Below are positions 46,141-54,414 of a DNA stretch of 64,000 nt, piece by piece. A program made the position numbers and the translations under genes. Source of the DNA: JANMDR01 sp031376425. Its GTDB lineage: Bacteria; Pseudomonadota; Gammaproteobacteria; Burkholderiales; Usitatibacteraceae. The stretch spans positions 1-64,000 of the forward strand of contig JANMDR010000280.1 of NCBI GenBank assembly GCA_031376425.1, in the 5' to 3' direction. The number at the start of each line of letters is the position of its first letter. Position 1 is the stretch's first letter. The notes under the pieces were generated by a model that saw only the letters and a list, made by a program, of their open reading frames with translations, did no database searches and was not told the origin of the DNA.

Positions 46141-47043
46141 ATGGCAACAGCAGCTTTTGCATCAGGTTTTACAACCGCTACCACGATGAATCTACCAGCC
46201 TTATCCGTTGGTAGCCTAGAGCACTATATTTCTGCGGTAAACCGCATCCCTATGCTCACCTTAGAGCGCGAGCAAGCGCTCGGGCATGCCCTCAAAGACG
46301 AAGGCAATATTTCCGCCGCGTCCGAAATGGTGATGTCGCATCTGCGCCTAGTCGTTTCCATTGCCCGTAATTACACTGGCTATGGCCTACAGCACGCCGA
46401 TTTAATCCAAGAAGGCAATATTGGCCTGATGAAAGCGGTAAAGCGCTTTGATCCTGAGCGCGGTGTGCGTTTGGTGTCGTTTGCTGTGCATTGGATTAAA
46501 GCCGAAATCCACGAATATATTTTGAAAAACTGGCGCATCGTTAAAGTTGCCACTACCAAAGCGCAGCGTAAATTATTTTTTAATTTACGCTCGATGAAGC
46601 CTAATTTTGGCGCACTTAGCCCAAAAGAAATTAAAGAAGTTGCCCGTCAGCTTAACGTTAAAGAAAGCGATGTTTCCGAAATGGAACAGCGTTTGTCGGG
46701 TCAAGAAGTGTCGCTTGAACCGGCCAATGATGATGACGAAAATTGGATCAGCCCGATTGCGTATTTGCAAGATGGTTCAATGGAGCCTGACCAAAGTTTG
46801 GAGCGCGTGGAATACGATGTGCTTGCTACCGATGGCTTAAAATCAGCCCTTGATAGCTTGGATGAGCGTAGCCGTCGGATTGTTGCTTCTCGTTGGTTGG
46901 TGCAAGAAGGTGAAGGCAATAGCAAAACCTTGCACGAGCTAGCCGATGAGTACGGCGTATCAGCGGAACGCATTCGCCAAATCGAAGCTAAAGCGATGCA
47001 AAAAATGAAAACACAACTGACTGAACTCGCTGCTGTACGATAA
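46141..47043 (+). CDS. rpoH: RNA polymerase heat-shock sigma factor (sigma-32)
   Basis: 300 aa. Region 2 carries the RpoH set LIQEGNIGLMKAVKRFDPER and GVRLVSFAVHWIKAEIHEYI, then the RpoH box region KNWRIVKVATTKAQRKLFFN. Region 4 is in KTLHELADEYGVSAERIRQI. It directs transcription of chaperone and protease genes. The CIRCE site upstream predicts that it is itself repressed by HrcA. A terminator follows. Confidence 0.97.
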   Translation: MATAAFASGFTTATTMNLPALSVGSLEHYISAVNRIPMLTLEREQALGHALKDEGNISAASEMVMSHLRLVVSIARNYTGYGLQHADLIQEGNIGLMKAVKRFDPERGVRLVSFAVHWIKAEIHEYILKNWRIVKVATTKAQRKLFFNLRSMKPNFGALSPKEIKEVARQLNVKESDVSEMEQRLSGQEVSLEPANDDDENWISPIAYLQDGSMEPDQSLERVEYDVLATDGLKSALDSLDERSRRIVASRWLVQEGEGNSKTLHELADEYGVSAERIRQIEAKAMQKMKTQLTELAAVR

Positions 47044-47090
47044 GTTTAGCGGGGGTATAAATACCCTGCAGTACCCCAAAAAATAGGCCG

Positions 47091-47105
47091 TTTTCGGCCT
47101 ATTTT
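47091..47105 (+). terminator. rpoH terminator
   Basis: AATAGGCCG / CGGCCTATT stem, loop TTTT, followed by TT. A GGGGTA/TACCCC pairing lies just upstream. Confidence 0.85.
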
Positions 47106-47257
47106 GCATTGCGCTTCGATGTTGTAGAAATATCGTTTTGCAAGAATTCATCTTGAGAAAAATCAAAAGTGTATAGTGGAAATTGCTAACTGCGAAAGGT
47201 GGGTTGTACGCAGGTGGTTCGCAGCAAATCACTAAATCAATATTCAAGGGGAACAAC

Positions 47258-47764
47258 ATGGAAGGATGTTCAGGCTGGTGTTATTTCATTTTGGGGTTGT
47301 TGCTGGGCTGGCTTATCGAATGGGTTATTGACTATCTCTTCTGGCGCAAAAAGCGTACCCAAACTAGCGCTAGTGCGGCACCACTCGTTTCTACTAGCAC
47401 TGCCACCCCTGGTGTTGCTGCATTAGCTGCCGCAGCAGCCGTTGCCACCGTTGCTGTCGCCTCGGAAGAGGATGACTTGCAGCGTATTGAAGGCATTGGC
47501 CCGAAAATTAGTGGCTTGCTAAAAGCTGACGGCATCAAGACCTTCGCTAAACTAGCAGTTACCCCAACATCTACCATTAGTGCGATTTTAGAAAAAGCCG
47601 GCCCGCGCTATAAACTAGCAAACCCTGAAACTTGGCCCGAGCAAGCCACATTAGCCGCTAAAGGCGAGTGGGCCAAACTAGAAAAGCTGCAAGATGAACT
47701 AGATGGTGGCGTGCGGGTGCCGGGTTATACGCCAAGCAATCCCCATAGTTCTGATAAAGCCTAA
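47258..47764 (+). CDS. Membrane-anchored helix-hairpin-helix protein
   Basis: 168 aa from ATG 47258, which follows AAGGGG. One N-terminal membrane helix (WCYFILGLLLGWLIEWVIDY), an Ala/Val/Thr-rich linker, and an HhH motif LQRIEGIGPKISGLLKADGI around residue 80, similar to DUF4332/ribosomal L21-like HhH units. The Trp-rich C-terminal part (TWPEQATLAAKGEWAKLEKL) is common in this family. It is 12 bases before the OmpA-like gene, so the two probably work together. Function unknown. Confidence 0.78.
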   Translation: MEGCSGWCYFILGLLLGWLIEWVIDYLFWRKKRTQTSASAAPLVSTSTATPGVAALAAAAAVATVAVASEEDDLQRIEGIGPKISGLLKADGIKTFAKLAVTPTSTISAILEKAGPRYKLANPETWPEQATLAAKGEWAKLEKLQDELDGGVRVPGYTPSNPHSSDKA

Positions 47765-47776
47765 GACGAGGCGCAT

Positions 47777-48754
47777 ATGGAACTCATTCATGGTCGAACT
47801 CCCGATGAAGTCCGCGCCTATGATCGTTTTAAAACGATTGTAGCCGTCATTCTTGCCCTTTTTTTGCTGCTGTGCTGTTGGTTAGGTTGGGGCAAAGCTA
47901 ATGTGGCGGCTGTGGTGGCTGCGGCACCTGCCGCAACAATTGCCATGCCTGCCGCTGCACCGGCAATGGTGCAGCCAGCTACAGCTCCGGCGCTTGCTCC
48001 CATTGCAGCCGCTAAAATCGCTGACATGAGTTTTAGCGCCGTTGATGGCAAAATTACCCTGACAGGCAGCGTGCCGACTGCGCAAGTCAAAGCAGACCTG
48101 ATTGCGGCGGCTCAAAAAGCCTACGGCGCTAACAATGTGGTTGACGCTATAACTATCGACGCCGCCTTGTCCCCGCCAAGCTATATGGCGAAGCTAGGGG
48201 ATTTGTTCAGCGGGATAATGGAGGCAAAAAAGGGGGCAAAAGGGCCAAGCAATGGCATGTGGTTAACGACGGCTAACACGGTAACGCTCAGGGGCGAAGT
48301 AAAAGATACTGCTACCAAAACTGGCCGCGTTAATTGGGCAAGCACATTCTTTAAACCATTTGGTTTAGCTGTGGATGATAAATTGACTGTCGTTGCAGCT
48401 ACAGCGACCGCAGCAACCGCTCCGGCGTTTGTACTCTCAAACGTGCAGTTTGCCACCGGCAGCGTCGCTCTCAACGGCTCGGCACGCAATGCACTTAACC
48501 AGCTTGCCGCAGCTCTAAAAGCGAACGGCAAAGCAGTACAGTTAAGCGGCCACACTGATAACGCCGGATTACCCGCCAACAATCAAGCTCTAAGTGAGAA
48601 GCGTGCGGAAGTCTGTGCCGAATACCTAATTGCCCAAGGTATCGCTAAAGCCAAAGTAACCTCACGCGGCTATGGAGATACCAAGCCAATAGGCGACAAC
48701 ACCAGCGCTGAAGGTCGCGCCAAAAACCGACGTATGGAAGCAGATATAAAGTAA
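47777..48754 (+). CDS. BON/OmpA-family peptidoglycan-associated protein
   Basis: 325 aa. An N-terminal membrane anchor (IVAVILALFLLLCCWLGWG), an Ala/Pro-rich linker, BON-like repeats (KITLTGSVPTAQVKADLIAA, NTVTLRGEVKDTATKTGRV) and a C-terminal OmpA domain with the peptidoglycan-binding pattern LSGHTDNAGLPANNQALSEK and VTSRGYGDTKPIGDN...NRRME. Inferred to tether the inner membrane to the cell wall. Paired with the preceding HhH protein. Confidence 0.85.
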   Translation: MELIHGRTPDEVRAYDRFKTIVAVILALFLLLCCWLGWGKANVAAVVAAAPAATIAMPAAAPAMVQPATAPALAPIAAAKIADMSFSAVDGKITLTGSVPTAQVKADLIAAAQKAYGANNVVDAITIDAALSPPSYMAKLGDLFSGIMEAKKGAKGPSNGMWLTTANTVTLRGEVKDTATKTGRVNWASTFFKPFGLAVDDKLTVVAATATAATAPAFVLSNVQFATGSVALNGSARNALNQLAAALKANGKAVQLSGHTDNAGLPANNQALSEKRAEVCAEYLIAQGIAKAKVTSRGYGDTKPIGDNTSAEGRAKNRRMEADIK

Positions 48755-48784
48755 AAAGTATTAAGTTAGCGCGATATAGTGACT

Positions 48785-48810
48785 GGAGATGCCCTATTTA
48801 GGGCATCTCC
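48785..48810. terminator. CCCTA/TAGGG terminator after the OmpA-like gene
   Basis: GGAGATGCCCTA / TAGGGCATCTCC, loop of one to two bases, then CGTTTTTCC. It sits between the convergent OmpA-like and VOC genes. Confidence 0.88.
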
Positions 48811-48825
48811 CGTTTTTCCGTAAAA

Positions 48826-49500
48826 CTAGCTCATCAACGTTTTTACGCCATTGGCTGTACGTAAGTAGGCGCACATCGTCATGCCTGAATAGGGGGGGGT
48901 GCTGGTTAGCGTTAATGCATCCGGCACGCCAATTTCATCTAACAAATATTTAATTTTTGCAGGGTTAGGGTGCGCCGCCTCCATCCACTCCAGTCGAATA
49001 CCGTGATCAGGCAAACGCGCGCACGGATGCATTGGCACATCCCATTGAATTACCGTGGGCACCAGTCCACTTTCAACCGGATAGCCATCTTCTGGAATGG
49101 TGATGCGCCACTTAAAATCACCGCGCTCCATCGGATGCACACTACCTAAGCAGCTGCCTAATTTTTCATCAAGTGCACCGATATTATCGGTGCGCACTAC
49201 CCAGCCAATTAAGCGTGGCCGCACGGCGATGCGCTCCTGCACATCCAAGGTATCTAGCCCAAACCAACGCGGCATAAACGGTGCCTGTCCCGCAGGATCA
49301 ATCGCCACCAATTCCAAATAACAAGAAGGCCCCAACGACAACAAGCGATTGTGCGTGCCCATACGCACGTGCACCCCTACATCACTTAAGGGCGCGCCCA
49401 AAAATTTTTCAAGCCACACTTTACCCCGCGTCAAATCAGAACAACCCACCACCAAATGATCAATCGTCGGCATTAAATTATTAATATCAGCACTTGCCAT
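48826..49500 (-). CDS. VOC-superfamily protein, glyoxalase-like domain
   Basis: 224 aa with the Glyoxalase_3-like N terminus IDHLVVGCSDLTRGKVWLEK, the metal-ligand-type His, and CYLELVAIDPAGQAPFMPRW (Glu). Substrate unknown. Single gene; ATG at 49500, an ATG at residue 10 is also possible. Confidence 0.78.
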   Translation of the reverse strand: MASADINNLMPTIDHLVVGCSDLTRGKVWLEKFLGAPLSDVGVHVRMGTHNRLLSLGPSCYLELVAIDPAGQAPFMPRWFGLDTLDVQERIAVRPRLIGWVVRTDNIGALDEKLGSCLGSVHPMERGDFKWRITIPEDGYPVESGLVPTVIQWDVPMHPCARLPDHGIRLEWMEAAHPNPAKIKYLLDEIGVPDALTLTSTPPYSGMTMCAYLRTANGVKTLMS

Positions 49501-49583
49501 GTGAACCCAATCTCCGCCAAAAATTACACGCTAAAACAAGGCACAATAGCCTTTAACGTTAACTATACAAGCCTGTTCAAACA

Positions 49584-49970
49584 ATGCGCAAAACAACAAA
49601 AAAACCGCGTAAGGCCAAAGATGCGGATGCCGCCGTAAGCGTTGAGAGAGAACCCATAACTGCACTAGCAGACAAGAAGGAAATGAGCGTTGAATCTACG
49701 GGTAATGACGAAGCCGCACAAAAACCGTGGTATCTCTATCTAATCGAATGCCAAGACGGCACCTACTACGCTGGCATCACCACCGACGTGCAAAAACGCT
49801 ATCAAACGCACGTATCTGGCAAAGGCGCTAAATACACCAAAGTCCGCAAACCCAAACGCTTAATTGGTGCGCGCGAGTACCTAAATCGGAGTGAAGCCGC
49901 AAAAGCGGAATGGGCGATTAAGCAGTTGGACAAGCGGGAGAAGCCGGGGTTTTTGGGTGTAGTCGCGTAG
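49584..49970 (+). CDS. GIY-YIG nuclease-domain protein (YhbQ-like)
   Basis: 128 aa. A charged, disordered N-terminal extension of about 48 residues precedes the GIY-YIG core: WYLYLIECQDGTYYAGITTD (YLY...YAG), the catalytic Arg-type QKRYQTHV, and Glu in KAEWAIKQLDKREK. Single-domain members of this family have unclear DNA-related roles. A decayed partial copy lies 1.15 kb downstream. Confidence 0.88.
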   Translation: MRKTTKKPRKAKDADAAVSVEREPITALADKKEMSVESTGNDEAAQKPWYLYLIECQDGTYYAGITTDVQKRYQTHVSGKGAKYTKVRKPKRLIGAREYLNRSEAAKAEWAIKQLDKREKPGFLGVVA

Positions 49971-50085
49971 CGGCGCTGAGATTGCCAACAATATCTTGCC
50001 CGCATGAAGGGATATTTAACCCTTCCCCAATTCATTGCCGCGACTTGTGGCATTATTATATTTTCAATTGCTATTTTAGATTGCC

Positions 50086-50295
50086 ATGACTGTAATTGAT
50101 CAGCTTAAACATGAGGCGAACCAACTTTCTGAGCCGCTAGCGCAAGAGGTTCTGGATTTCTTGTTGTTCGTACGTCAAAAACATCGCCGCACAATGTCAC
50201 CAAGCGTTGTGGAAAACACCATGGGTGCTTGGCAAGGTGAGTCCTTGATTCGCGCACCACAGGGTCAAGCAGAGCAGCGATTGGAACTGCAGTAG
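50086..50295 (+). CDS. DUF2281-type antitoxin (VapB-like)
   Basis: 69 aa. The N terminus MTVIDQLKHEANQLSEPLAQ and EVLDFLLFVRQKHR match short DUF2281 antitoxins paired with PIN toxins. Six bases before the toxin gene. The C-terminal tail should neutralise the toxin. Confidence 0.82.
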   Translation: MTVIDQLKHEANQLSEPLAQEVLDFLLFVRQKHRRTMSPSVVENTMGAWQGESLIRAPQGQAEQRLELQ

Positions 50296-50300
50296 TATGG

Positions 50301-50693
50301 TTGCCCGATACTAATGTTTGGATTCGTTTTCTGAATCCCCAGCCGTCTTCCGTTAAAACTTATTTTGCACGATACGCCGCAGATCAAATTTTCCTGTGTG
50401 ATGTCGTCAAGGCGGAATTATATTTCGGTGCCTATAAAAGTACGCGTCGAGAGCAGAATTTAGACCTAATCAAGCAGTTGGAAGATGGATTTCCAAGTGT
50501 TCCGTTTGACGGAAATGCGGCGAACAGTTTTGGTAAAATTCGCGCAGAATTGATCAAAGCAGGTACCCCAATTGGGCCATATGATTTGCAAATTGCAGCC
50601 ATTGCGCTGAGCCGCGATTTCACGTTGGTAACGCACAATATGAGAGAGTTCTCAAGAGTGGGGAGCCTGCGGCTCGCAGATTGGGAGAGTTAA
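50301..50693 (+). CDS. VapC-type PIN-domain toxin
   Basis: 130 aa from a TTG codon; the frame is open upstream without ATG or GTG, so the start is uncertain by a few codons. The PIN acidic residues are visible: Asp in LPDTNVWIRFL, Glu in VVKAELYFGAYKS, Asp in GPYDLQIAAIALSRD and DFTLVTHNMREFSRV. VapC toxins cut tRNA or rRNA. Forms a module with the preceding antitoxin. Confidence 0.88.
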   Translation: MPDTNVWIRFLNPQPSSVKTYFARYAADQIFLCDVVKAELYFGAYKSTRREQNLDLIKQLEDGFPSVPFDGNAANSFGKIRAELIKAGTPIGPYDLQIAAIALSRDFTLVTHNMREFSRVGSLRLADWES

Positions 50694-50877
50694 GGTCTAG
50701 CGCTGCGGATTTACAATCCATTGTGCTTTCCCAACGGAAGCACTCGTATTTCGACGAGTCATTCATATCGGCTTTGCATTGGTAGATTTGAATCGAGATT
50801 AAAGATTGGAGGTATGCTGAAAATTGCGGATGGTTCGCAACTTTTGGATATCTTCAAAAGTGCGGTTGTAAGAACGT

Positions 50878-50962
50878 CGGTATCTCTACGCAATCGAATG
50901 CTATGACAGCACCTACTACGCTGGCATCATCGCTGACGTACAAACACTATCAACCGCACCTA
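50878..50962 (+). pseudogene. Decayed partial copy of the GIY-YIG gene
   Basis: Bases 50881–50940 match 49731–49790 of the intact gene at 50 of 60 positions without gaps; a 2-base deletion follows and the match fades by about 50962. It reads YLYAIECYDSTYYAG in frame, then shifts. No start or end of a gene is attached. Confidence 0.85.
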
Positions 50963-51096
50963 TTAAGCCGATTATCCGGAAACGCTCGTTGGCTAGTTTT
51001 CTCTCGTTAGGTTGGCGTGAAGGCGATTATTTGTCATGCTAGATTGTACGTCTTGCGTAATAGTCAGCAGTGGTAAATCGCTTTGCATAAAAATAT

Positions 51097-51112
51097 TTCC
51101 CAATTTTGGGAA
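51097..51112. promoter_or_regulatory. Inverted repeat upstream of the cytochrome operon
   Basis: TTCCCAA TT TTGGGAA, perfect 7-base arms, extended by AATATT on both sides with one bulged base. It lies 66 bases before the cytochrome start and may be an operator. Confidence 0.45.
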
Positions 51113-51177
51113 TATTTTAGAGCTAACCACGGTATTGCTAGTAAGAACATTTTTTCAACTAGCCATTACCTAATGCC

Positions 51178-51546
51178 ATGAAAATTAAAACACGCATCTT
51201 CCTGCTTGCTCTGTGTAGCTTCACGTCGCCACTTCACGCGGCTGGCGATGCGGTGCTGGGGGAAAAGTTGTATCAAACCAAATGCGGGGCTTGCCATAAC
51301 TTTGACGAAAACGAAATGGGGCCTAACCATCGTGGGGTATTCAACCGCAAGGTCGGTACGGCGGTGGATTACAAATATTCGGCGGCGCTAAAGGCGTCAT
51401 CACTGATTTGGAATGAGCAAAACCTTAATAAATGGTTGGCTAGTCCTGAGAAATTAATACCCGGCCAGCAGATGAATATCAGTGTGCCAAGCGAGAAAGA
51501 TCGTTTGGATCTAATTGCATATATCAAAAAAGAATCGGTGCATTAG
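51178..51546 (+). CDS. Class I c-type cytochrome
   Basis: 122 aa with a signal peptide ending at LHAAGD. The haem site is KCGACH (C-x2-CH) and the probable Met ligand is in IPGQQM. Resembles small soluble cytochromes c of the c2/c550 type. First gene of a unit with a phosphoesterase, an ECF sigma factor and an anti-sigma protein, so it may act in an oxidative or redox response. Confidence 0.9.
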   Translation: MKIKTRIFLLALCSFTSPLHAAGDAVLGEKLYQTKCGACHNFDENEMGPNHRGVFNRKVGTAVDYKYSAALKASSLIWNEQNLNKWLASPEKLIPGQQMNISVPSEKDRLDLIAYIKKESVH

Positions 51547-51593
51547 TGGCGTGGGTTTTTAAATTTTAATTCAATCTAAATAAGGAATATCCT

Positions 51594-52502
51594 ATGAATG
51601 ACCGTAGAAAATTTATGCAATTAACAGCGGTAGGTGGCGGTGCAATTTTTATGTCTGGGTTGTTTGGTTGTGCACAAACTTCGGGTATTGGCTTGACGAA
51701 TTCCGATGATTTTTATTTTGTGCAGCTATCTGATATTCATTGGGGCTATAGTGGTGCAAACAACCCCGATGCGGCCAACACCTTGAAGAAGACCGTAGCG
51801 ACTGTGAATGCATTAGATCGCGCCCCCGATTTCATTATGTTTACTGGTGATCTCACGCACTCAACCAATGATCCGATTGAGCGCCGTCGTCGTCTTACCG
51901 AGTTTCGCGATATCGTAAATAAGCTGAACGTTAAAAACCTGAAATTCATTCCTGGGGAGCACGATGCAGCTCAAGATAGCGGTGCTGCTTACAAGGAGCT
52001 ATTTGGCGCTACTTATTATTCCTTTAATCACAAAGGGGTACATTTTATTACGCTAGATAATGTGTCAGACATTGGTGCGGGTTTGGGTGCGACACAGCTT
52101 GAATGGCTACGTGCCGATTTAGCGACACTTGCAAAAGACGCACGGATTGTAGTGTTTACACATCGGCCTTTGTTTGATTTGGCGCCGAAGTGGGATTGGG
52201 CAACGAGCGATGGCGCTAAGGCGATCGATTTGATTATGCCCTACCAAAATGTGTCGGTTTTCTATGGTCATATTCATCAAGAGCATCACCACATGACTGG
52301 CCACATTGCCCATCACGCTGCCAAGTCCCTAATATTTCCCTTGCCCTCGCCTGGCTCACAAGAGAAGCGCACGGCGCTGCCTTGGGACCCTGCGCAGCCC
52401 AATAAAGGCTTGGGTTTTCGTGGAGTGAGTACTGATCAGAAACGCGTGCCCCAGCAAGCAGATAAGTACGTGATTTCCGAATTTGATGTACAGAAAGCTT
52501 AA
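51594..52502 (+). CDS. Exported metallophosphoesterase
   Basis: 302 aa. The N terminus DRRKFMQLTAVGGG is a twin-arginine signal, and LFGC further on could be a lipobox. The calcineurin-like motifs are present: QLSDIHWG, FTGDLTH, GEHD (in place of GNHD), VVFTHRPLF and GHIHQEHH. It probably hydrolyses a phosphoester outside the cytoplasm; substrate unknown. Follows the cytochrome gene by 47 bases. Confidence 0.88.
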   Translation: MNDRRKFMQLTAVGGGAIFMSGLFGCAQTSGIGLTNSDDFYFVQLSDIHWGYSGANNPDAANTLKKTVATVNALDRAPDFIMFTGDLTHSTNDPIERRRRLTEFRDIVNKLNVKNLKFIPGEHDAAQDSGAAYKELFGATYYSFNHKGVHFITLDNVSDIGAGLGATQLEWLRADLATLAKDARIVVFTHRPLFDLAPKWDWATSDGAKAIDLIMPYQNVSVFYGHIHQEHHHMTGHIAHHAAKSLIFPLPSPGSQEKRTALPWDPAQPNKGLGFRGVSTDQKRVPQQADKYVISEFDVQKA

Positions 52503-52546
52503 AGTATGGCTTTGATCTAGCGTGTATTTCAATTGGGAACGCATCA

Positions 52547-53086
52547 ATGAGCGATTTTAAGGCACGATTTGAAACTGAAATTTTGCCGCACTTGGACGCC
52601 GCGTATAGCTTGGCGCGGTGGCTCACGCGTGATGAAAATGCGGCAGAAGATATTGTGCAGGATGCTTATTTACGGGCGTTTCAGTACTTTGAAAGCTATG
52701 ATGCAAAGCGCGGTGATTGCGCCTCTAGGCCGTGGTTATTAGGTATTGTACGCAATGTATGTTATTCATGGTTTGCGCAAAATAAGCGCAGTCACGAATT
52801 AATAGAATACGCTGAAGACGCTGATGATGTAGCACATATATTAGATCATCATGGTGATGCTAAAACGCCAGAAACTATTTTGACGCAGGTGCGTGAACGC
52901 ACCATGGTGAATGCTGCAATCGCTAATTTAGCGATCCCATATCGCGAAGTATTGATACTGCGCGAACTGGAGGAACTCAGCTATGACGACATTGCGCGTA
53001 TCGCGCAAATACCAATAGGCTCTGTGATGTCACGTTTATCACGCGCCCGCGCACAATTGCGCCAAGATTTACGCCACATCTGCTAA
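52547..53086 (+). CDS. ECF-type RNA polymerase sigma factor
   Basis: 179 aa with region 2 (YSLARWLTRDENAAEDIVQD, AYLRAFQYFESY, RPWLLGIVRNVCYSWF) and region 4 (LPYREVLILRELEELSYDDI-like, IARIAQIPIGSVMSRLSRAR). Six bases before the gene for its probable anti-sigma factor. Confidence 0.93.
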   Translation: MSDFKARFETEILPHLDAAYSLARWLTRDENAAEDIVQDAYLRAFQYFESYDAKRGDCASRPWLLGIVRNVCYSWFAQNKRSHELIEYAEDADDVAHILDHHGDAKTPETILTQVRERTMVNAAIANLAIPYREVLILRELEELSYDDIARIAQIPIGSVMSRLSRARAQLRQDLRHIC

Positions 53087-53091
53087 AGGCG

Positions 53092-53823
53092 ATGAGAATG
53101 CAAAATACCGAACCAGAAGAATTGCCACGCGAAATAAAACAACATATTACGCGCCACCAAGCCCCCCCCGGTTTAGGACGACGGATTCGTTACGCCATTG
53201 ATGCCACGGCTGAAGCCCGTGTTATGGATGGTGTTGAGACCCATCTTTCGCCCGCGAAAGCGCTAACACCAAATGACAAACTGCTAGGTTGGCTATCTGC
53301 GTGGACGCGACAATGGCTCAGCTTAGGTTTTGGGGCTGCGTGTGGTGCATTGATAACGCTTGTTCTTTTGTACTTTCAGCAAACTGACCATGCAGCGCAA
53401 CAGTTTCAGCAACAACTAGTTTCCAGCCATGTTCACTCCTTGCTAGTCGCACATAAAACAGATGTGCAATCATCAGATCAACACACGGTGAAACCATGGT
53501 TTATCGGCAAGCTTGATTACGCCCCCGTGGTTATAGACTTAAGCGGTGAAGGATTTCCCCTAGTGGGTGGTAGGCTTGATTATATGGATGGCCGCACCAT
53601 AGCCGCGTTAGTATATGCCCGCAATCAGCATCTTATAAACCTATATGTGTGGCCCAAAGGGGAAGCGCAAAAACTGAACCCCGGTAGCTATGCCAAGCAG
53701 GGCTATAACTTGATGGGTTGGACGCAGGCAAACATGCAATTTTGGGCGGTGACCGATGCCAGCGAGAAGGAGTTGCGTCAGTTTATGGGAGCCATCGAGT
53801 TAGCCAATGTGGCGAAGAACTAA
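53092..53823 (+). CDS. Membrane anti-sigma factor
   Basis: 243 aa. A cytoplasmic part of about 75 residues, one membrane helix (LGFGAACGALITLVLLYF) and a periplasmic domain (APVVIDLSGEGFPLVGGRLD, ALVYARNQHLINLYVWP). This segment resembles the C-terminal part of anti-sigma proteins of ECF units in proteobacteria. No zinc-binding HxxxCxxC motif is present. Start at 53092 or 53098. A degenerate CCCTA hairpin follows. Confidence 0.85.
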   Translation: MRMQNTEPEELPREIKQHITRHQAPPGLGRRIRYAIDATAEARVMDGVETHLSPAKALTPNDKLLGWLSAWTRQWLSLGFGAACGALITLVLLYFQQTDHAAQQFQQQLVSSHVHSLLVAHKTDVQSSDQHTVKPWFIGKLDYAPVVIDLSGEGFPLVGGRLDYMDGRTIAALVYARNQHLINLYVWPKGEAQKLNPGSYAKQGYNLMGWTQANMQFWAVTDASEKELRQFMGAIELANVAKN

Positions 53824-53873
53824 GGCGATGGCGCCAGAATTAGGTTGCGATTAAATATATTAAATTAAGTGAT

Positions 53874-53908
53874 GGTTGAAAAAGCCCTATTTTCTATAGT
53901 CTTCAGCC
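53874..53908 (+). terminator. Degenerate CCCTA hairpin after the anti-sigma gene
   Basis: GGTTGAA...CCCTAT pairs imperfectly with CTATAGTCTTCAGCC; TTTGTTTT follows. Weakest member of the hairpin family. Confidence 0.45.
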
Positions 53909-54037
53909 AGTTTGTTTTAGAACGATCGCAAAGAGTTTTGCAACACCTGCGTTATGTTCGTCCTCGGTCAATGGATTTCAGCTTATACTTGAGCCCGATT
54001 ACCAAACTATTTCCGGTAGCTCATTGAGGAGAACACC

Positions 54038-54403
54038 ATGATCTTAGGCCTGCGCACCGCCATCTATCCTGTCACCGATCTTGCTCGGGCAAAGGCTTGG
54101 TACGCGGAAGTTCTAACGCAACAACCTTATTTTGACGAGCCGTTTTATGTCGGTTTTGCAGTGGGTGGATTTGAGCTGGGGTTAGTGCCCGATGGCACGC
54201 CAGGCATTGCCGGTGCGCAACCGCTTTGGGGTGTAGCTAGCGCTGATGAGGCGTATGCGCGGTTGTTGTCACTGGGCGCAACGGCACTTGAGCCAGTCAA
54301 TGAAGTGGGTGGTGGCATCAAGGTGGGGGCGGTGTGCGACCCTTTTGGCAACCGCTTCGACATCATCGAAAATCCGCATTTCAAAATTGCTGATGTTCGC
54401 TAA
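54038..54403 (+). CDS. VOC-family protein
   Basis: 121 aa glyoxalase/bleomycin-resistance-fold protein: LRTAIYPVTDLARAKAWYAE at the start, FELGLVPDG, and VCDPFGNRFDIIENPHF at the end with a Glu ligand-type residue. Good ribosome site (GAGGAG). Substrate unknown. Confidence 0.85.
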   Translation: MILGLRTAIYPVTDLARAKAWYAEVLTQQPYFDEPFYVGFAVGGFELGLVPDGTPGIAGAQPLWGVASADEAYARLLSLGATALEPVNEVGGGIKVGAVCDPFGNRFDIIENPHFKIADVR

Positions 54404-54414
54404 GTACCACCACT

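Larger units (their letters stand above)
50694..51177. other. Intergenic region with GIY-YIG relic and inverted repeat
   Basis: 484 bases with no intact gene. It contains the GIY-YIG remnant (50878–50962) and the inverted repeat at 51097–51112, and should hold the promoter of the cytochrome operon. Confidence 0.7.

Noticed and set aside
47183..47257. Upstream extension of the HhH protein
   Set aside because: The 25 extra codons lack a ribosome site, while the ATG at 47258 follows AAGGGG and begins directly before the membrane helix.
50721..50906. 61-codon ORF before the GIY-YIG relic
   Set aside because: It crosses into the relic out of frame, without a ribosome site or similarity.
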